Assembly (NCBI GenBank): GCA_031216915.1 | Contig: CM062291.1 | Span: 31,115,023 to 31,179,022, forward strand | DNA: 64,000 nucleotides | Direction: 5' to 3' | Origin: Pictodentalium vernedei | Lineage: Eukaryota > Mollusca > Scaphopoda > Dentaliida > Dentaliidae | Shown here: in pieces, positions 33,745 through 45,559 of the stretch | Position numbering within the stretch: position 1 is the first letter of the stretch | How the letters are laid out: the number at the start of each line of letters is the position of its first letter | Notes under the pieces: model-generated | Seen by the model: the letters and a program-made list of their open reading frames with translations, nothing else | Told to the model about the DNA's origin: nothing | Databases searched by the model: none | Position numbers and translations under genes: made by a program

Positions 33745-34152
33745 CAAATTTGGTAGTATTTATTATGTATTTATTGGTGTTTTAAGGTCATATACTTATG
33801 CACATTGGCTAATCATGAACGTGGCAGTTTTACGGGTGGAGGAAGCCGGAGTATCCGAGGAGAACCACCGAGCAATGACAAGCAACTGCCAGTTCCCAAC
33901 ATAGTAACTCCGCACAGCAGCACAGGCTGGGTTAGATTGGTTGAAGACATGTGTACCATCTACATGCAGTAAGCTTTAGTACACGGCATCATCGTGCCCC
34001 CATGTGGACAATTGGGGGTTAAGTGTCTTGCGGGAGCCCAAATTGATCGCTCAGATGGTCATTCATCCAATGATTAACCGCTCCGGGATCGATGTTGCTT
34101 AACTTCGGTGATCTGACGAGAACTGGTTACGGTGCCCCCAAATTTGGTAGTA
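33745..34152 (-). mobile_element. Full-length SINE with 5S rRNA-derived head, 13-bp target duplication
   Basis: AAATTTGGTAGTA flanks at 33745-33757 and 34140-34152. On the minus strand the unit opens GGGCACCGTAACCAGTTCTC and continues with 5S-like TCAGATCACCGAAGTTAAGC and GGATGAATGACC. The shared body with GGGGGCACGATGATGCCGTG follows, and it ends with the CACCAATAAATA-type tail at 33758-33780. It lacks the tRNA head seen on other copies. Confidence 0.93.
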
Positions 34153-34458
34153 AGGGATGCTGAATGGCTTTAGTCATGTATTACATGTGTGTTTGTATTT
34201 TTGGAGTCAATGCTCTGCCAAACAACACATTTCTAACGATGTAATTCAAGGTTTATAGGAAGTGCGCTTTGTTTCTTGTTCCATTTAGGCATTCAGAGTG
34301 ATAAATAAAATCTTCAACTCATCCCCACTTTCTAGTGAAATTGAAAATATTTGTTCAGGTCTGTACATTGAAAAAATTCTGGTCTAATTTACTGAACTTG
34401 TAAATTTTCATATTATCCTGGTACTTGTTGTACCTCTGTTTCCATCACTTAACATACT

Positions 34459-34702
34459 TTAACCCTTTACCCATCGAACCGACCGCATCTGTGTAATGTG
34501 CAAATTGAGCAGTTGAAAAAATTAAATTTTTCAAAATATTTCAACAAAACTATATTATGTGACCCCTCATTGGAACGAGCTCATTGAGCGCGTTCCAATG
34601 AGGGGTCACATGATATGGTTTTGTTGAAATTTTTTGAAAAATTAAAAAAATTATATTTAAAATAATACATTTTGATATTGTCTGCGTTGGGTAAAGGGTT
34701 AA
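34459..34702. mobile_element. Foldback MITE, TTAA family alpha (intact)
   Basis: TTAACCCTTTACCCATCG to GTTGGGTAAAGGGTTAA; arms ATGTGACCCCTCATTGGAAC and complement. Confidence 0.92.
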
Positions 34703-34737
34703 CATGTTTAATTTGATTTTCTATTTGAGTTTTTTTT

Positions 34738-34862
34738 TAACCCTTGAAAGGCAGTCGACACTTGCAAACAAAATTCTTGATTAACTAAATATTTTCATTT
34801 TTTGTCTCAAAAATAGCCCATGACAATGAGGGGGTCATAGGCTATGTTTTTGAGACGCCACT
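34738..34862. mobile_element. TTAA beta MITE fragment
   Basis: TTAACCCTTGAAAGGCAGTC, GACACTTGCAAACAAAATTC and the reduced hairpin AATAGCCCATGAC. Right end absent. Confidence 0.7.
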
Positions 34863-35746
34863 TGTTAGTCCAACATTTATCTTAATATGAGGGAGCAAAA
34901 AATAGGTGGTATTCTCTAGTCCTTTAAGGATGCTTTCAGAATGTATGATAAAAATCTAATCAACATGTTGCGCGAATCAAAGTTGATTCTTATTGTTTTA
35001 CTTCTGAGAATCATTTGCAAGAATCAATTCCAATTCTCACCCGAATTTTAAACACTGTTAACTTAATAATAAAAACATTCTTATTTAATCCTTTACTCAA
35101 TGTAACAACAGAAAAAGCCAGTAAGTACTATTCACAAAATCTTCCATTCTCTGTGTTTTTTCCAATGAGGAGCCAAAAGCATTGTTTAAAATGGGTCATA
35201 AGCTATGTTCTTGGAATGCAGCTTGAAAATTTAACGAGACATTGTATGTTGGGGCATCTTTTTAGGAACAGTAAGAGTAATTAAAGTCAGTCTCAACCAG
35301 GCCTGGCATTCTTAAAAATGCAGGAAGGCTAAAAATTGTTCCCCTTGCATGTCCTAGGGATGTGATTAGTTCTCAAGTTTACAAAAGCTAAAAATAGCAA
35401 AATGAAGTTTTAATATTAAGGAATTCTGTCTACTGGGCTTTGTGCATTTTATTTGATGCTGCTAACAAGGTAGTGTCTGTGAGTCGGCCACACTGCCTCT
35501 CCTGCACCTCCACACCTTGGCCATGCCCAGAGATGTGGGAGGAGCAGTATGGCCATCTTACAGAGACCATTAACATATCAGAGACCTGAAAAGATGTGAG
35601 TTTTAGGAATAGGCTGTTATGGTAATCATTATTTTCTAAAGCCCGGAGGGCTAATTTTTGCCCTCAATTTTTTTAAGGTGAGCAAATAAATACCTTTCTC
35701 AGCTAGGCTGTGAAGGTAAACAATCTTTTCAACCCACTGATAAGGA
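34863..35746. other. Unannotated stretch
   Basis: An 89-codon frame at 35015-35284 has no supporting domain or splice context; part resembles MITE-like sequence (GGGTCATAAGCTATG). No call. Confidence 0.4.
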
Positions 35747-35887
35747 TATAGAGCAGAGCTCGTCAATGCTCAGTGATTCTCTCTGGGTACTCTGGCTTCC
35801 TCCACCCATAAAATTGTCACAGTTACAATTAACCATTGTGCAAAAGTATGTGACCTTAAACACCAATAAATAAATAGAGCAAAGTTC
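35747..35887 (+). mobile_element. Strongly 5'-truncated SINE
   Basis: Only the 3' body (GTGATTCTCTCTGGGTACTC to ACACCAATAAATAAAT) between imperfect ATAGAGCAGAG/ATAGAGCAAAG duplications. Confidence 0.8.
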
Positions 35888-36354
35888 CTTATGTCCGTCC
35901 ATCTGTTTATTCATCCATATATTCTTTTGATGGCCTGTCACACTTTTGTTTATGGAATAGCCAGAGCAATAATTTTGCAATACCAATTTTGGTTTGTTGC
36001 TTCACACTGAATCTAATACAAGTCTGAACACCACTTGGATTTGTTGTAAAGTAAGAGTGTTGTTTCTTCTCTTTTTTCTTATTTTTATCTCTTTTCCACA
36101 ACAGGAACAGAATTCGTTAACATTTTGCTAAACATCATTGTCATATTTACAATATCTGTATATCTCCGATAATTTTGAAAAATGTTTTGAACCATCGAAA
36201 AAATGGAGTTTGTATTGTTTTAAAACAGTGTTTTTCATGAAATATTAAGACTCACCAGATTTCAATAAATTTTTATCTGGTGATATTCGCATTATTTCAC
36301 TAACAACAAGCGCATATTTTCTCCAATACTAGTGAAAATAAGACCACTTGTGAA
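35888..36354. other. Unannotated stretch
   Basis: Contains an imperfect inverted repeat ACTCACCAGAT...ATCTGGTGATA near 36250-36285; otherwise nothing recognised. Confidence 0.45.
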
Positions 36355-36575
36355 CCCTGGGAAGTGGAGTATTGCATGTTTACTGTAGTACACATGTTTT
36401 CCTTTACTGGTAAAATAAGACCTGCAAACCAACAACTGGGGCAGAAATCCTCGAAAGTGGGCAACTTGGGCATAATTAAACAATTGGCTAAATTTGATTT
36501 TATACCCAAGTTGCTGTCTTAATATAGCCATGGCTGCTGAAAGAGACCTTAAATGCCAATAAATAAGTAAGTAAA
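36355..36575 (+). mobile_element. SINE-like family J, copy 4
   Basis: TTTACTGTAGTACACATG, TTTACTGGTAAAATAAGACC, GTGGGCAACTTGGGC and the tail GACCTTAAATGCCAATAAAT. Confidence 0.7.
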
Positions 36576-36940
36576 AATGTCTGGACTAAATACATTCTCT
36601 TTTGAGAAGGTCAAAACTCTATACACATGTGGACTAAGGAAGAGGAATTTTCAAAAATGCACTTGATCACAAAAGTAATCCAATACTTCAATTTCTGCAC
36701 ATGTTGAGGTAACTTTTTTGGTAATACTAATAAAGCTAACCAATCAGATATGCATTTAACAAAGACAGATGTCCACAGAAATCATTTGTTTTATACTCAA
36801 CTCAAACGGAAACTACATTGACTGTGACATTGTCTAACGTAGTGTAGCTGTATTTCCTTGATTGACCGAATCACTCAAAACAGCAGCACTATCATTTGGT
36901 TACACACTTTAAATACTTCATTGTTTAAATGGGGAGTTTG

Positions 36941-37265
36941 GAGTGCTGAGGCTTAGTAGTTGGACTTTAAACCAAAATGGCCAACAGTTCATTCCTGACT
37001 CGCAGTAACTGCATTATGTCTTTGGGCAAGACAGTCCTACTTGTCCATTTGGGGGCTCAGTGGTGCTGTGTACTAAGGCATACTGCATGTCGATGGTGCG
37101 CTTGCCTGAACCGCTCACAACTCTGCTTGTGCTGAGTTAATAAGAGTTTGACAGTTGTTCCCCAATGTTTGGTGGTTCTCTCTGGTTACTCAAGCTTCAT
37201 AAAACTGTCTGCCACAATGTGACCTAGGCTGTTTTAAGTGATGTTAAACCCAAACAAACAAATGA
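36941..37265 (+). mobile_element. tRNA-derived SINE (diverged)
   Basis: Weak head, then TATGTCTTTGGGCAAGACAG, GGGGCTCAGTGGTGCTGTG, ATGTCGATGGTGCGCTTG, TGGTGGTTCTCTCTGGTTAC and the tail TAAACCCAAACAAACAAATG. Confidence 0.8.
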
Positions 37266-37289
37266 GGAGCTGGTCACTTTTTATGGTGA

Positions 37290-37707
37290 TACAGTGGAGT
37301 CCTGGTAATTGAATAGCTACTTTGCCAATGAAAATTATTCAATTAACAGGGGAGTATTCTATTACTAGGGATTGTATCACTTTCCTGTATTCTAGAGATA
37401 GACTTAGTATTTATTCTATTAGATCTTGTTTGACAGAGCTCCATGAGCTCTGTCAAACAAGATATAATAGATTAAATGCCTGTATTGGATGTAGAGAGGC
37501 AAATAGGTCTATAAACAAAGGAAAACTGGAGAGAGTCCGGGTAATTTCTCTACAGGTTACAAGATTTTTTATTCAATTAACAGGAGTGTCCTCTTTTACC
37601 TTTCTTCAATTATCAGGTCAAGTTGGTACTAGAGGTATAGTAAATGGTTTTGTGTTGGGAAATTATATTCAGTTAACACGGTTATTTAGTTAAGAGCTAT
37701 CCAATTA
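37290..37707 (-). mobile_element. Pogo/mariner-like palindromic MITE, copy 3 (one end lost)
   Basis: TACAGTGGAGTCC at 37290, TTAATTGAATA-type motifs, and the central palindrome 37425-37475 (ATCTTGTTTGACAGAGCTC). The opposite end fades near 37707 without a terminal CACTGTA. Confidence 0.82.
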
Positions 37708-38009
37708 AGACAAATTGGCAATTACCACCCTGGGGGAGGGGGGGGGGCACATTATATATTGGCATCTCGACCTTGACATTGAGCCAAAAATTGATGAGTC
37801 TATCAAACTCGTTGATATGGTCTACAGATAAGGTCAGAATTTTATTACAACATGGAAATGACTTATAAAGCTGAAATGGTGAAATTGGTTTTGAACTTGA
37901 AGCACTCAACTTGAACTTATCCCTGAGGGCATGTTATCATGTCTAGTTTCGATTTTATTTCAACACAGAAGTGTACATATTCATACATTGTCAGTTTTGT
38001 TGCTTGCAG
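37708..38009. other. Intronic stretch before exon 3
   Basis: Short poly-G tract at 37735-37748; no repeat recognised. TGCTTGCAG acceptor at 38001-38009. Confidence 0.55.
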
Positions 38010-38078
38010 GATGAAGACGAAGATGAAATAAACAGAAATGACTCACGACTCATCAAGAGACTGAAAGGGGAACTTTCT
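38010..38078 (+). CDS. Coiled-coil (centriolin-like?) gene, exon 3 recognised
   Basis: TTGCTTGCAG acceptor and GTAAGT donor enclose 69 bp, phase 0-0, 23 codons. The peptide is DEDEDEINRNDSRLIKRLKG then ELS: an acidic opening followed by a basic amphipathic helix. It follows the 14.7-kb intron 2 and precedes the 12.1-kb intron 3. Phase is consistent with the neighbouring exons. Short phase-0 exons of this kind are typical of long coiled-coil genes; an additional missed exon in either flanking intron would not be visible to me. Confidence 0.78.
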
Positions 38079-38328
38079 GTAAGTACATTAAGCCCTTTCT
38101 TGGTACCCACTTTTCTGGCACCTTTATTGTAGATTTTTTTGAGGAGTTTCCATGACTGATCATATATGTGGAAGAGTAGACATGGCTCTCAACACACACA
38201 GTGTCATTCCATTCTAGGTTTATTTTTAGATCATCTATCTGAAAGCCTGTGTGATCTATAGTGATCACTTTTCATCTGTCATTCATTGTTGTGAAGGTTG
38301 TATTTGAGTCTTTTCCTGCCCAACATTC

Positions 38329-38401
38329 CAGTCATGAACCATATGGAATTTGATTGGAGTCTGGGACTCCAATCAAATTCCATATGGTTTATGACTGGAA
38401 T
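38329..38401. repeat. Hairpin with about 33-bp arms
   Basis: CCAGTCATGAACCATATGG..., loop near TCTGGGA, and the complementary arm ending CATATGGTTTATGACTGG. Single copy in the window; 250 bp downstream of exon 3. Confidence 0.85.
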
Positions 38402-38499
38402 GTAGGATTTCTCTTTTGTAAAAATCAATGTACTGCCCTTCTCCCCCTACCAGTATACCCCCACCCCCTTTCCTCCTGAGCAAGAAAAACATTCCAATA

Positions 38500-39100
38500 C
38501 CATAAAATCTTTTTCTCATGAACCGATGGGTGCAATAACTTGATATTTGGCAGTCCACTTCCTATTGAGGTGCAGCTTGAAGTTTGTTCAAACGAAGTTC
38601 ATGGAGCAATGTTTGTCATTGTAATGGGAGTGGCAAAATGTTTGGTCCTGCCCAAAATTTCTATTTTCGGAACCGATCACACAATTCAAACCAAATTTGG
38701 TATGGTTCATTTCGGGTCACAAGTACTTGATTAATGCAAAAACTATTTTCCAGCTATCCTTTGGGAACCTCTGAAGCTAAAAATAGAAATATTTTTAAAT
38801 GCTCATATTTCCAAAACCACATGGAGCAAAGAATTGTTGTTTGGTATGAAGCATCTTTAGGACCAGCAGAATGAAAGGGGCAAACAAATTGAAATTGTGT
38901 CATTGGTGCTGTGTGGGGGAATTGCAAGAATGGCGTCAGTATATTTTCAGAAATTTAAAGTCATCTTCACTAGCTCCACCAATCGGAGTATTTGGTTTGC
39001 AACATTCTTAAGGGGATCAGATTCAAGTTTGCTCTATCCATGTTCCTATCAACAAGTCCAAGGGTTCATACTTAGCCTTCATAACTTTCATTCCGATAGG
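38500..39100 (+). mobile_element. Family A head fragment (copy 4, diverged)
   Basis: TCTTTTTCTCATGAACCGATG, CTTGATATTTGGCAGTCC, GTTTGTTCAAACGAAGTTC, GCCCAAAATTTCTATTTTC and ACAAGTACTTGATTAATGC match the head at 15170-15420 in order. No tandem array or termini. Confidence 0.75.
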
Positions 39101-39419
39101 ACTACTGAAAAATTTATATTTCTATATTTTACTGTCTTATAGGATGGGGAATTCTTTAGGGTAAATAATATTAGTACTGAAATGGTTAACCGGTTTGAAA
39201 CCACTTACCCACATAATCGATTTGAAAAAACGTCAACTGGTTATCCGAAATATCGATAGTGATCGCCATTCCACGGTTAAAACGTAGTTAATCTACCGCT
39301 TCTCCTTTGGGGTAGATACACCTCAAAGCCATGTTGTATATATTGAGAAATAATCAACTTTGACTTCAAGACTTCATTAATGATCTGTAATTTCCGTGAG
39401 TACTGAGTAACTGCAGAAA

Positions 39420-39500
39420 CTATTCCGTAGTAAGTATACAAACGAACGTTGTCGAGTACTCGACAACGTTCGTTTGTATACACACTACAGAATAGTTTCT
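39420..39500. repeat. Near-perfect long hairpin
   Basis: ACTATTCCGTAGT...GTATACAAACGAACGTTGTC and the complementary arm meet at GAGTACTC; the outer arms CTATTCCGTAGT and ACTACAGAATAG also pair. About 38-bp arms. No second copy in the window. Confidence 0.85.
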
Positions 39501-39779
39501 GAGAATACTGCTTTCCAATTCCTATAATTTTGATCCGAGATTCGGTAAAATAATGGCTAAGGATAACCGGATATAGCTCTCCATTAGTCGGTTGTGAAAA
39601 TGAGCCAACCGTTTCAGCCCTAAATAATAAAGGTTACACTTTAAGTTCAACTGAAAACTGCATGGTTATAAATATATTAACGAGATGGTGTCATTTGTGT
39701 GGAAAGCACACTATAGTATATCCCTGCATTTGCATTCTTGATTATTGGTTAATGCTTGATACAGACAGAAATGAAAAGG

Positions 39780-40483
39780 TGTTATATAAAATCTGAAACC
39801 TTTATACACATCTACAGACCCTACCTGAACATATGAACACACTTTCAATGTTTTGAAGTCTTTTGCAGGAAACTGATTCTCTAATGACAAATGTGTCGCT
39901 ACGGGTGCCACATGGTCACGAATTAAAAATCCGAAACCATTATGCACATCTAGAGACCTTACCAGAACATATGAACACACTTTCAACATTTCGGAATTAA
40001 AACCCCTAGGAGCCTTTTGCAGCAAACCAATTGTCTAATGACAAAAGTGGCACGACGGGAGCCACATGGGGCCGAATCAAAATTTCAAAACCTTTATTCA
40101 CATCTAGAGACCTTATATGAACACACTTGAAGCATTTCGATTTAAAAACACTAGGAGGCTTTTGCCAGAAACTGATTCTCTTAACAAGAAAAGTGGTGCT
40201 TCGGATGCCACATGGGACCGAATCAAAATTCTGAAACCTTTATGCACATCAAGAGACCGTACTAGAACATATGAACAGCATTTCAACATTTCAAATTAAA
40301 ACCCCTACAACCCTTCCACTGGAAACTGATTCTGTAACGACATAAGTGGTACTATGGGCACCACGTGGGGTCAGATAAAAAATCTGAAACCTTTATGCAC
40401 ATCTAGACACCCTACCAGAACATATGAACACACTTTCAATGTTTCGAATTGAAACCTCTTGGAGCCTTTCACCAGAAACTGAT
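39780..40483 (-). repeat. Diverged 153-bp-type tandem units, family B copy 2
   Basis: CTGAAACCTTTATGCACATC recurs at about 39794, 39940, 40087, 40236 and 40386. Spacing of about 146-150 bp is shorter than in copy 1, with ACATATGAACACACTTTCAA and AAACTGATTCTCTAA in each. Confidence 0.88.
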
Positions 40484-40495
40484 ATTTTTATACTG

Positions 40496-40686
40496 TACCA
40501 ATGACCCAGACATAGCTGGTGCTAACTCTTAAAATATAGGGCCAAACACAAATTTTGCCCCCCAATCCCCAAAATTTGCATCTAAAACTAAAGAAAACAT
40601 GTCCTGAAAGGCCCTCCACACCTCGCCCCCACTGCGCATGCGCAGTGTCAAGGACGTTCCGAAATTGGCGCCATTTATCATTCTAA
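40496..40686 (+). repeat. DIRS inverted terminal repeat, left
   Basis: From TACCAATGACCCAGACATAG to GGCGCCATTTATCATTCTAA. By eye it is identical in reverse complement to 47258-47448. Contains the palindrome ACTGCGCATGCGCAGT. Confidence 0.95.
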
Positions 40687-41814
40687 GTTTGGCCCTTCAT
40701 CAGTTAACATCTGACTGATCTTTGTGCTTTTAAATCTCAGTTTAAATGATGCCAGACACATAATTATTAGTGAAATGGTGATTCTAAGGAGGATAGAAAA
40801 GGAGGAGAGGAAAAGAATGTGTGACAGAATATTATCAGGGCTGTAACTTAAAATTTTTTAATGAAATTATGTTAAGTTACCTATTTTCAAGGCAGCAGCC
40901 ATTTTGTTGTCATTCTGATTATTTAGTTACACTGTTTTTTCAAGTGTTTTTCCTCTCTCCCTGTCCTTTAAGTTCCCCCTTGCTATTCTCCCATGCTTTT
41001 GGCATAGTTTCTGTAATTATTATTACTAAAATTTCTTGGGAGTTTTAGCTTAATAACAGAATGAATTCTGTTCTTTCCCCATGTTTACGTCTTCACCTAC
41101 GGGTGGTTAGGCGTTGTGTTCTGCATCTACCATCTGATGTTCTGCAGTTTCTTCCCTGGAAGTCTCTGTTTTGCATCAGATGGTGTATTTTTGGTAACTG
41201 ATTTCGGGCCTGGGTGCCTGGAGTCTTATTTTAGTGTTTTTACACTCATTGTTTATATTTACAACAGCCCTCTGTGTGAGGGGGGGATTTCTAAATAATA
41301 ATATCTTTATGTTATTTTAATCATAACTAGATACATTATTATTGTTCGTAAGTGTTGAATAAATTGTTTAAAATATTTTTAAAATTTTTGTCCACACTTA
41401 GGCTTGGGATCCATTGGGGCTCAACGTTACTTTTCAGAAACTTGGGCTGTTCTGAAAAAATATTTTTTCAAAATATTTTGATTTCAATTATTTTTTCTAT
41501 ATTAATGGATCATATTATTATTATGTATTTTGATTGCCAGGGGTTAGTGCGAGTACCAGGACTTGTTTTCTTTTCACATTGAAAGGATATTGATCAATTG
41601 TTTTAGGAGGAAGTCTTCCTCTGTCCTTATTATTATTCTATATGTGGTCAGTGTACTCGCATTAACTCCTGTTCTGTATCGTATGATTTCGATGACTATA
41701 TGGGAAGCGTATGTCACGGTATGTTGTTGGGGATTTGGACACTCCGGTCCTTTCCCCGTAGGGTCACTCTACTTTATCAATTTCTATTTCAGACGATCAA
41801 GATTAGGGTGATGT

Positions 41815-43120
41815 ATCTGTGATGTCTTCCAACAGTGTGCCTCCGTCGTCACAATTAATGAAGGGCTAGCGGAAAAGTGCTCATGTAATACGCCAATTGC
41901 CTAAGAGGACCCTAGTAGGTTCGACGGCCTTTGACGTCCGCTAGCTCGCCCGGTGTAGCGTCCATTCACCGAATGGTTCGGCAGCCGGGTTCGTCCGTTG
42001 CGGTCTAGAAGGAATTTTGGGGTGATGCGAGCACTATAAAATTAACTTAATGCACACCCAGTGACGGCGGATCGGAGGGAGAACGGAGGAAGCCTTTTAG
42101 TCCGGTTCATAGCTCGTTCCGGTCCATCCGGACGGCAAGCGAGAGAGGCCCCTCTCTCGTTCAACAACATCTGGCCCCAGATGTTGTGGTACAAATGTGT
42201 CGTTAGCGGAGCATACGTCCGTCGCTCGGGACGCTCCGTTGTATAGGCAGTCCGCTGAGACTGCTAAGGCTTCCTCTTCTCGTCAGCGCACACGACCGCA
42301 CCTTGGCTGCGTGACCGCCGATATATTACCAGCTTCGCCGATCAAGGATTCTTCGGCGACCAGGTCACACCATCCGGCAGCCAGGGATTCGAGACCGATG
42401 GACTCCGGACGTTCGCATAGGAAGTATGCGGGAGCCATCTGATGCGGAGCTGCCCTCGGCGAAGCACCGATAGACTGCGCCTCCGCAGGTCTCGACGCCG
42501 GACATTCTTGTGCACATAGCACAGCTTATCGCAGCATCCCAGCAGCCGACAGAAACGGTGTCGGATCGAGAATTATCCGACAGCGCTGGGTCGGTAGCCG
42601 GGGACTCGAGGCCTGCAGACTCCGGACGTTCGCATAGGAAGTGTGCGGGAGTCAACGTACACGGAGCTTCCAGCGGCAATGCATCGTAAGTCCGCTACTG
42701 CACAGGCCTCGGGAACGGACGTGCTTTCCTTAATAGCACAGTTTATCGCAGCATCCCAGCATCAACTGAATCTGTCGCATATATTTTATCCGACGATGCT
42801 GGGTCGGGACGCTCCGCGGAAGCGGGTACGGACGTCCAAAAGTTTCATCCGGTCCGACGGGATACCGAAAGGGATTCGGTGGATTTCAAGCTTTCCCTTT
42901 CGGAACAACATATGCTGCGATGCCGGATAAGAAACTGATAGCGTCGGTGGACTTAGAAATTTTTGGTTCGGTTCAGGGACATCGTCCCTCAGTTCCGACA
43001 TAGTCCAATAATGTCACACAAACTTTCGAATTATTGAACGACGCTATATATATTATTATTTTATGCTTGCTATCCAAGCATTTCTGGTTTCTTGTTCGAA
43101 GAGTTATGGAGATGTCTTTC
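41815..43120 (+). pseudogene. DIRS gag-like region, duplicated unit 1
   Basis: GC- and CpG-rich relative to the surrounding window. Markers GTGTGCCTCCGTCGTCA, TAGCTCGCCCGGTGTAGCG and GGTTCGGCAGCCGGGTTCGT recur in unit 2 about 1,270-1,290 bp downstream. The frames are broken, so gag identity rests on position ahead of RNase H/RT and on element layout. Includes two perfect palindromes near 42142 (CGAGAGAGGCCCCTCTCTCG) and 42161 (ACAACATCTGG and complement). Confidence 0.6.
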
Positions 43121-44120
43121 AAAAGTGTGCCTCTGTCGTCATAGTTAATGAAGAGTTAGCGGCAATAAGTGCTCATGGAATATGTCTATCGCTTACGGAA
43201 TGACATTCGCTAGCTCACCCGGTGTAGCGTACATTCATCGAATGGTTCGGCTGCCGGGTTCGTCCGTTGCGGTCTAGGAAGGAGATTTGGGTGATGCGAG
43301 CACTTTAATTACTTTAGTACTCACCCAGTGACGGCAGATTGAGGACAGATCGGAGGAAGCCAACAACATAGGGGACCGCATGTTGTGGTTCAGATATTTT
43401 ACATTCGGAGCATATGTCCGTTGCTCGGGACGCTCCGTTATATTGACAGTCCGAGAGACTGTCTTTAATGCTTCCTCATCCTCACAGCAGGGCACACGAC
43501 CGCACATTGGCTACGTGACCTCGAGTATCCGATCAGTTTCGGCATTCAGTGATTCCACAGCGAATAGGTCGCGCCATCCGGTAGCCAAGGGACACGAGGC
43601 CTATACACTCCGTTCGCTCGCATATTGGAAGTATGCACGGGGTAACGATCTCGGAGCTTCCTGCGGCAATGCATTGTAAGACCGCTGCTCCTCAGGCCTC
43701 AGTGACGGACGTGCTATCCGAGTTAGCACAGTTGTTTCGCAGCATCCCAGCAATTGACGGTTTCTCGGTCGAATCAGGAATTATCCGACGGCGCTGGGTC
43801 GGTGCGGTCCGCGGTTGCATCAAGCTACGGACGACCGAACGCTTTATAGGGTCCGACAGGATGGCGAAAGGGATTCGAAAGATTTCGAGTTTTCCCTTTA
43901 GTAGTATCGGAAGATGCCTTTCATATCTTCTGGCATTTCTTCCAGTGATTATTTTTCGGACTTCATTGCTGCGATCTTGGATAAGAGACTTATAGCGTCA
44001 TTGGACTCGGTCTTTTCGATCGGTACAGGGACTTTGTCCCTGACTTACCGACGCAGTCCAATATTGTCATTACAACATGTGTTTTATTTTTCGACGCTAT
44101 ATATTATATATATATATATA
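43105..44120 (+). pseudogene. DIRS gag-like region, duplicated unit 2
   Basis: Starts ATGTCTTTCAAAAGTGTGCC and repeats the landmarks of unit 1 with substitutions and indels, including the ending CGACGCAGTCCAATA. Unit 2 is shorter. Whether the duplication is ancestral to the family or private to this copy cannot be seen here. Confidence 0.6.
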
Positions 44121-44199
44121 CAAGCCTGCTACTAAGCATGATAGTTTAGTTTCTTGTCCGCGTGGCTCATTTCTGCCATTTTATCTTTTTTTACATATA

Positions 44200-45170
44200 G
44201 TTTATTTTGGCAGAGCAGGGCATACCGAGAGTTCATATGCGTCTAGACGGTGTGATTAAAGACTGCATATATTCTTTTTCGCCGTTTATGTCTTTTCCAA
44301 TTTCAATGTTGGGAACGACATTATGTATAGTAGACTTAACTTAGACGCTTTATTATACGTAATCCGCCTTACTGAGGCGTTATCATTACGTCTTCAAGAA
44401 AAGATTTACGGGATATTATTCTCAATGTAATTTCTTTTGAGGGCAGTAGTTTGTTCACGTATAACTCCGCCCTTCAGTGGCTGATTGGAGTTGGTTAGAC
44501 GTGATGCAGCCCTAGCTACATCCACGCGTGGATAGTAGGTTAAGAACTCTCTCAGAGTCGCTTCGTTCTCGGAGGAGCTTCTCTTCGACGGCAACTTTCC
44601 GGCAATCCATGAATTGCTTGATTTATACATTCTCTTGTCTATCTAGTGTTACAAGAGATTCAGACTGGGGCAAATATTCGGTGGTTGACTCAGAGAGTGC
44701 CGCCGCAGTTGCCGGACCCTAGTGTGGCTGTTATGACGGTTGCCAGTCAAACAGATTGGGATATATACTGATCCCTACGGATTCGAAGTGCCAGGGTCTT
44801 TGGGTTCCGCAGTCTTTTAGCTATCAGTTTAACTTCCGCGGAATAATGTTTTTTAGGCTTGCTTTATGTCATTGCATGAACATTATTCAGAAACGCATGC
44901 CCAAATTCCTGTCCTTTAATTCGACAGTAGTGGCGTATCTCCGGAACCAGGGAGGCACTCTTTCGTTTCCGTTATTCAATTTAATGGAAAGAATCCGTCT
45001 GTTGGTTATAGTACACCAAGTTCAGTTTTGGTCCGTCATATTCTGGGTCGTCTGATTGTTTTATCGCACTCCCGTTCTCTTACGGGTCGCTTGTTGCTGT
45101 CAGAATGGACTCTCAACAAACAAGTATTTAATCAGATTTGCTATCTATGGGAGTGCCCAATGATGTTTTA
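44200..45170 (+). pseudogene. DIRS reverse transcriptase/RNase H remnant
   Basis: At 44756-45055 a frame contains STVVAYLRNQGGTLSFPL, which corresponds to the DIRS RNase H block with the TVVAY..QGGT signature. Just downstream, in a shifted frame, comes the region with SRSLTGRLLLSEWTLNKQVF, matching the conserved 'EW.L....F' stretch after RNase H. Stops and shifts separate these segments. The RT palm itself (about 44200-44600) is too decayed to recognise with confidence. Confidence 0.82.
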
Positions 45171-45559
45171 TTATGACACAGCTTGCTAATCAATTGCAGA
45201 CGTATGTGTTGGCTTGTCCAGATCTCTGAGCTAATACTGTTAACGCTCTATTGATCTATAGGACGCAATGATAGGATACGCGTATCCTCCGGCGCTGTTG
45301 TTTTAGCAGGTATTGCTAAGATAAACAACCACAATACATTTCTGTTGATAGCATCTCTATCTTCACAGAGATCATGAGTAATTTACTCTCTTGTCTACTG
45401 TGGATCTTAACGTGAAATCTTCCTCTATGTGAGGATCTTTTTTCACTGGGTAAATCGTGTCATCTTTATCACAACCAGCAAGGTCGCAACCTTCATGTAT
45501 TCCGTTGTGTGGTCCGTATTGCATTGTAAGCACTGTACTGGACGAGCTTTGGACGCGAT

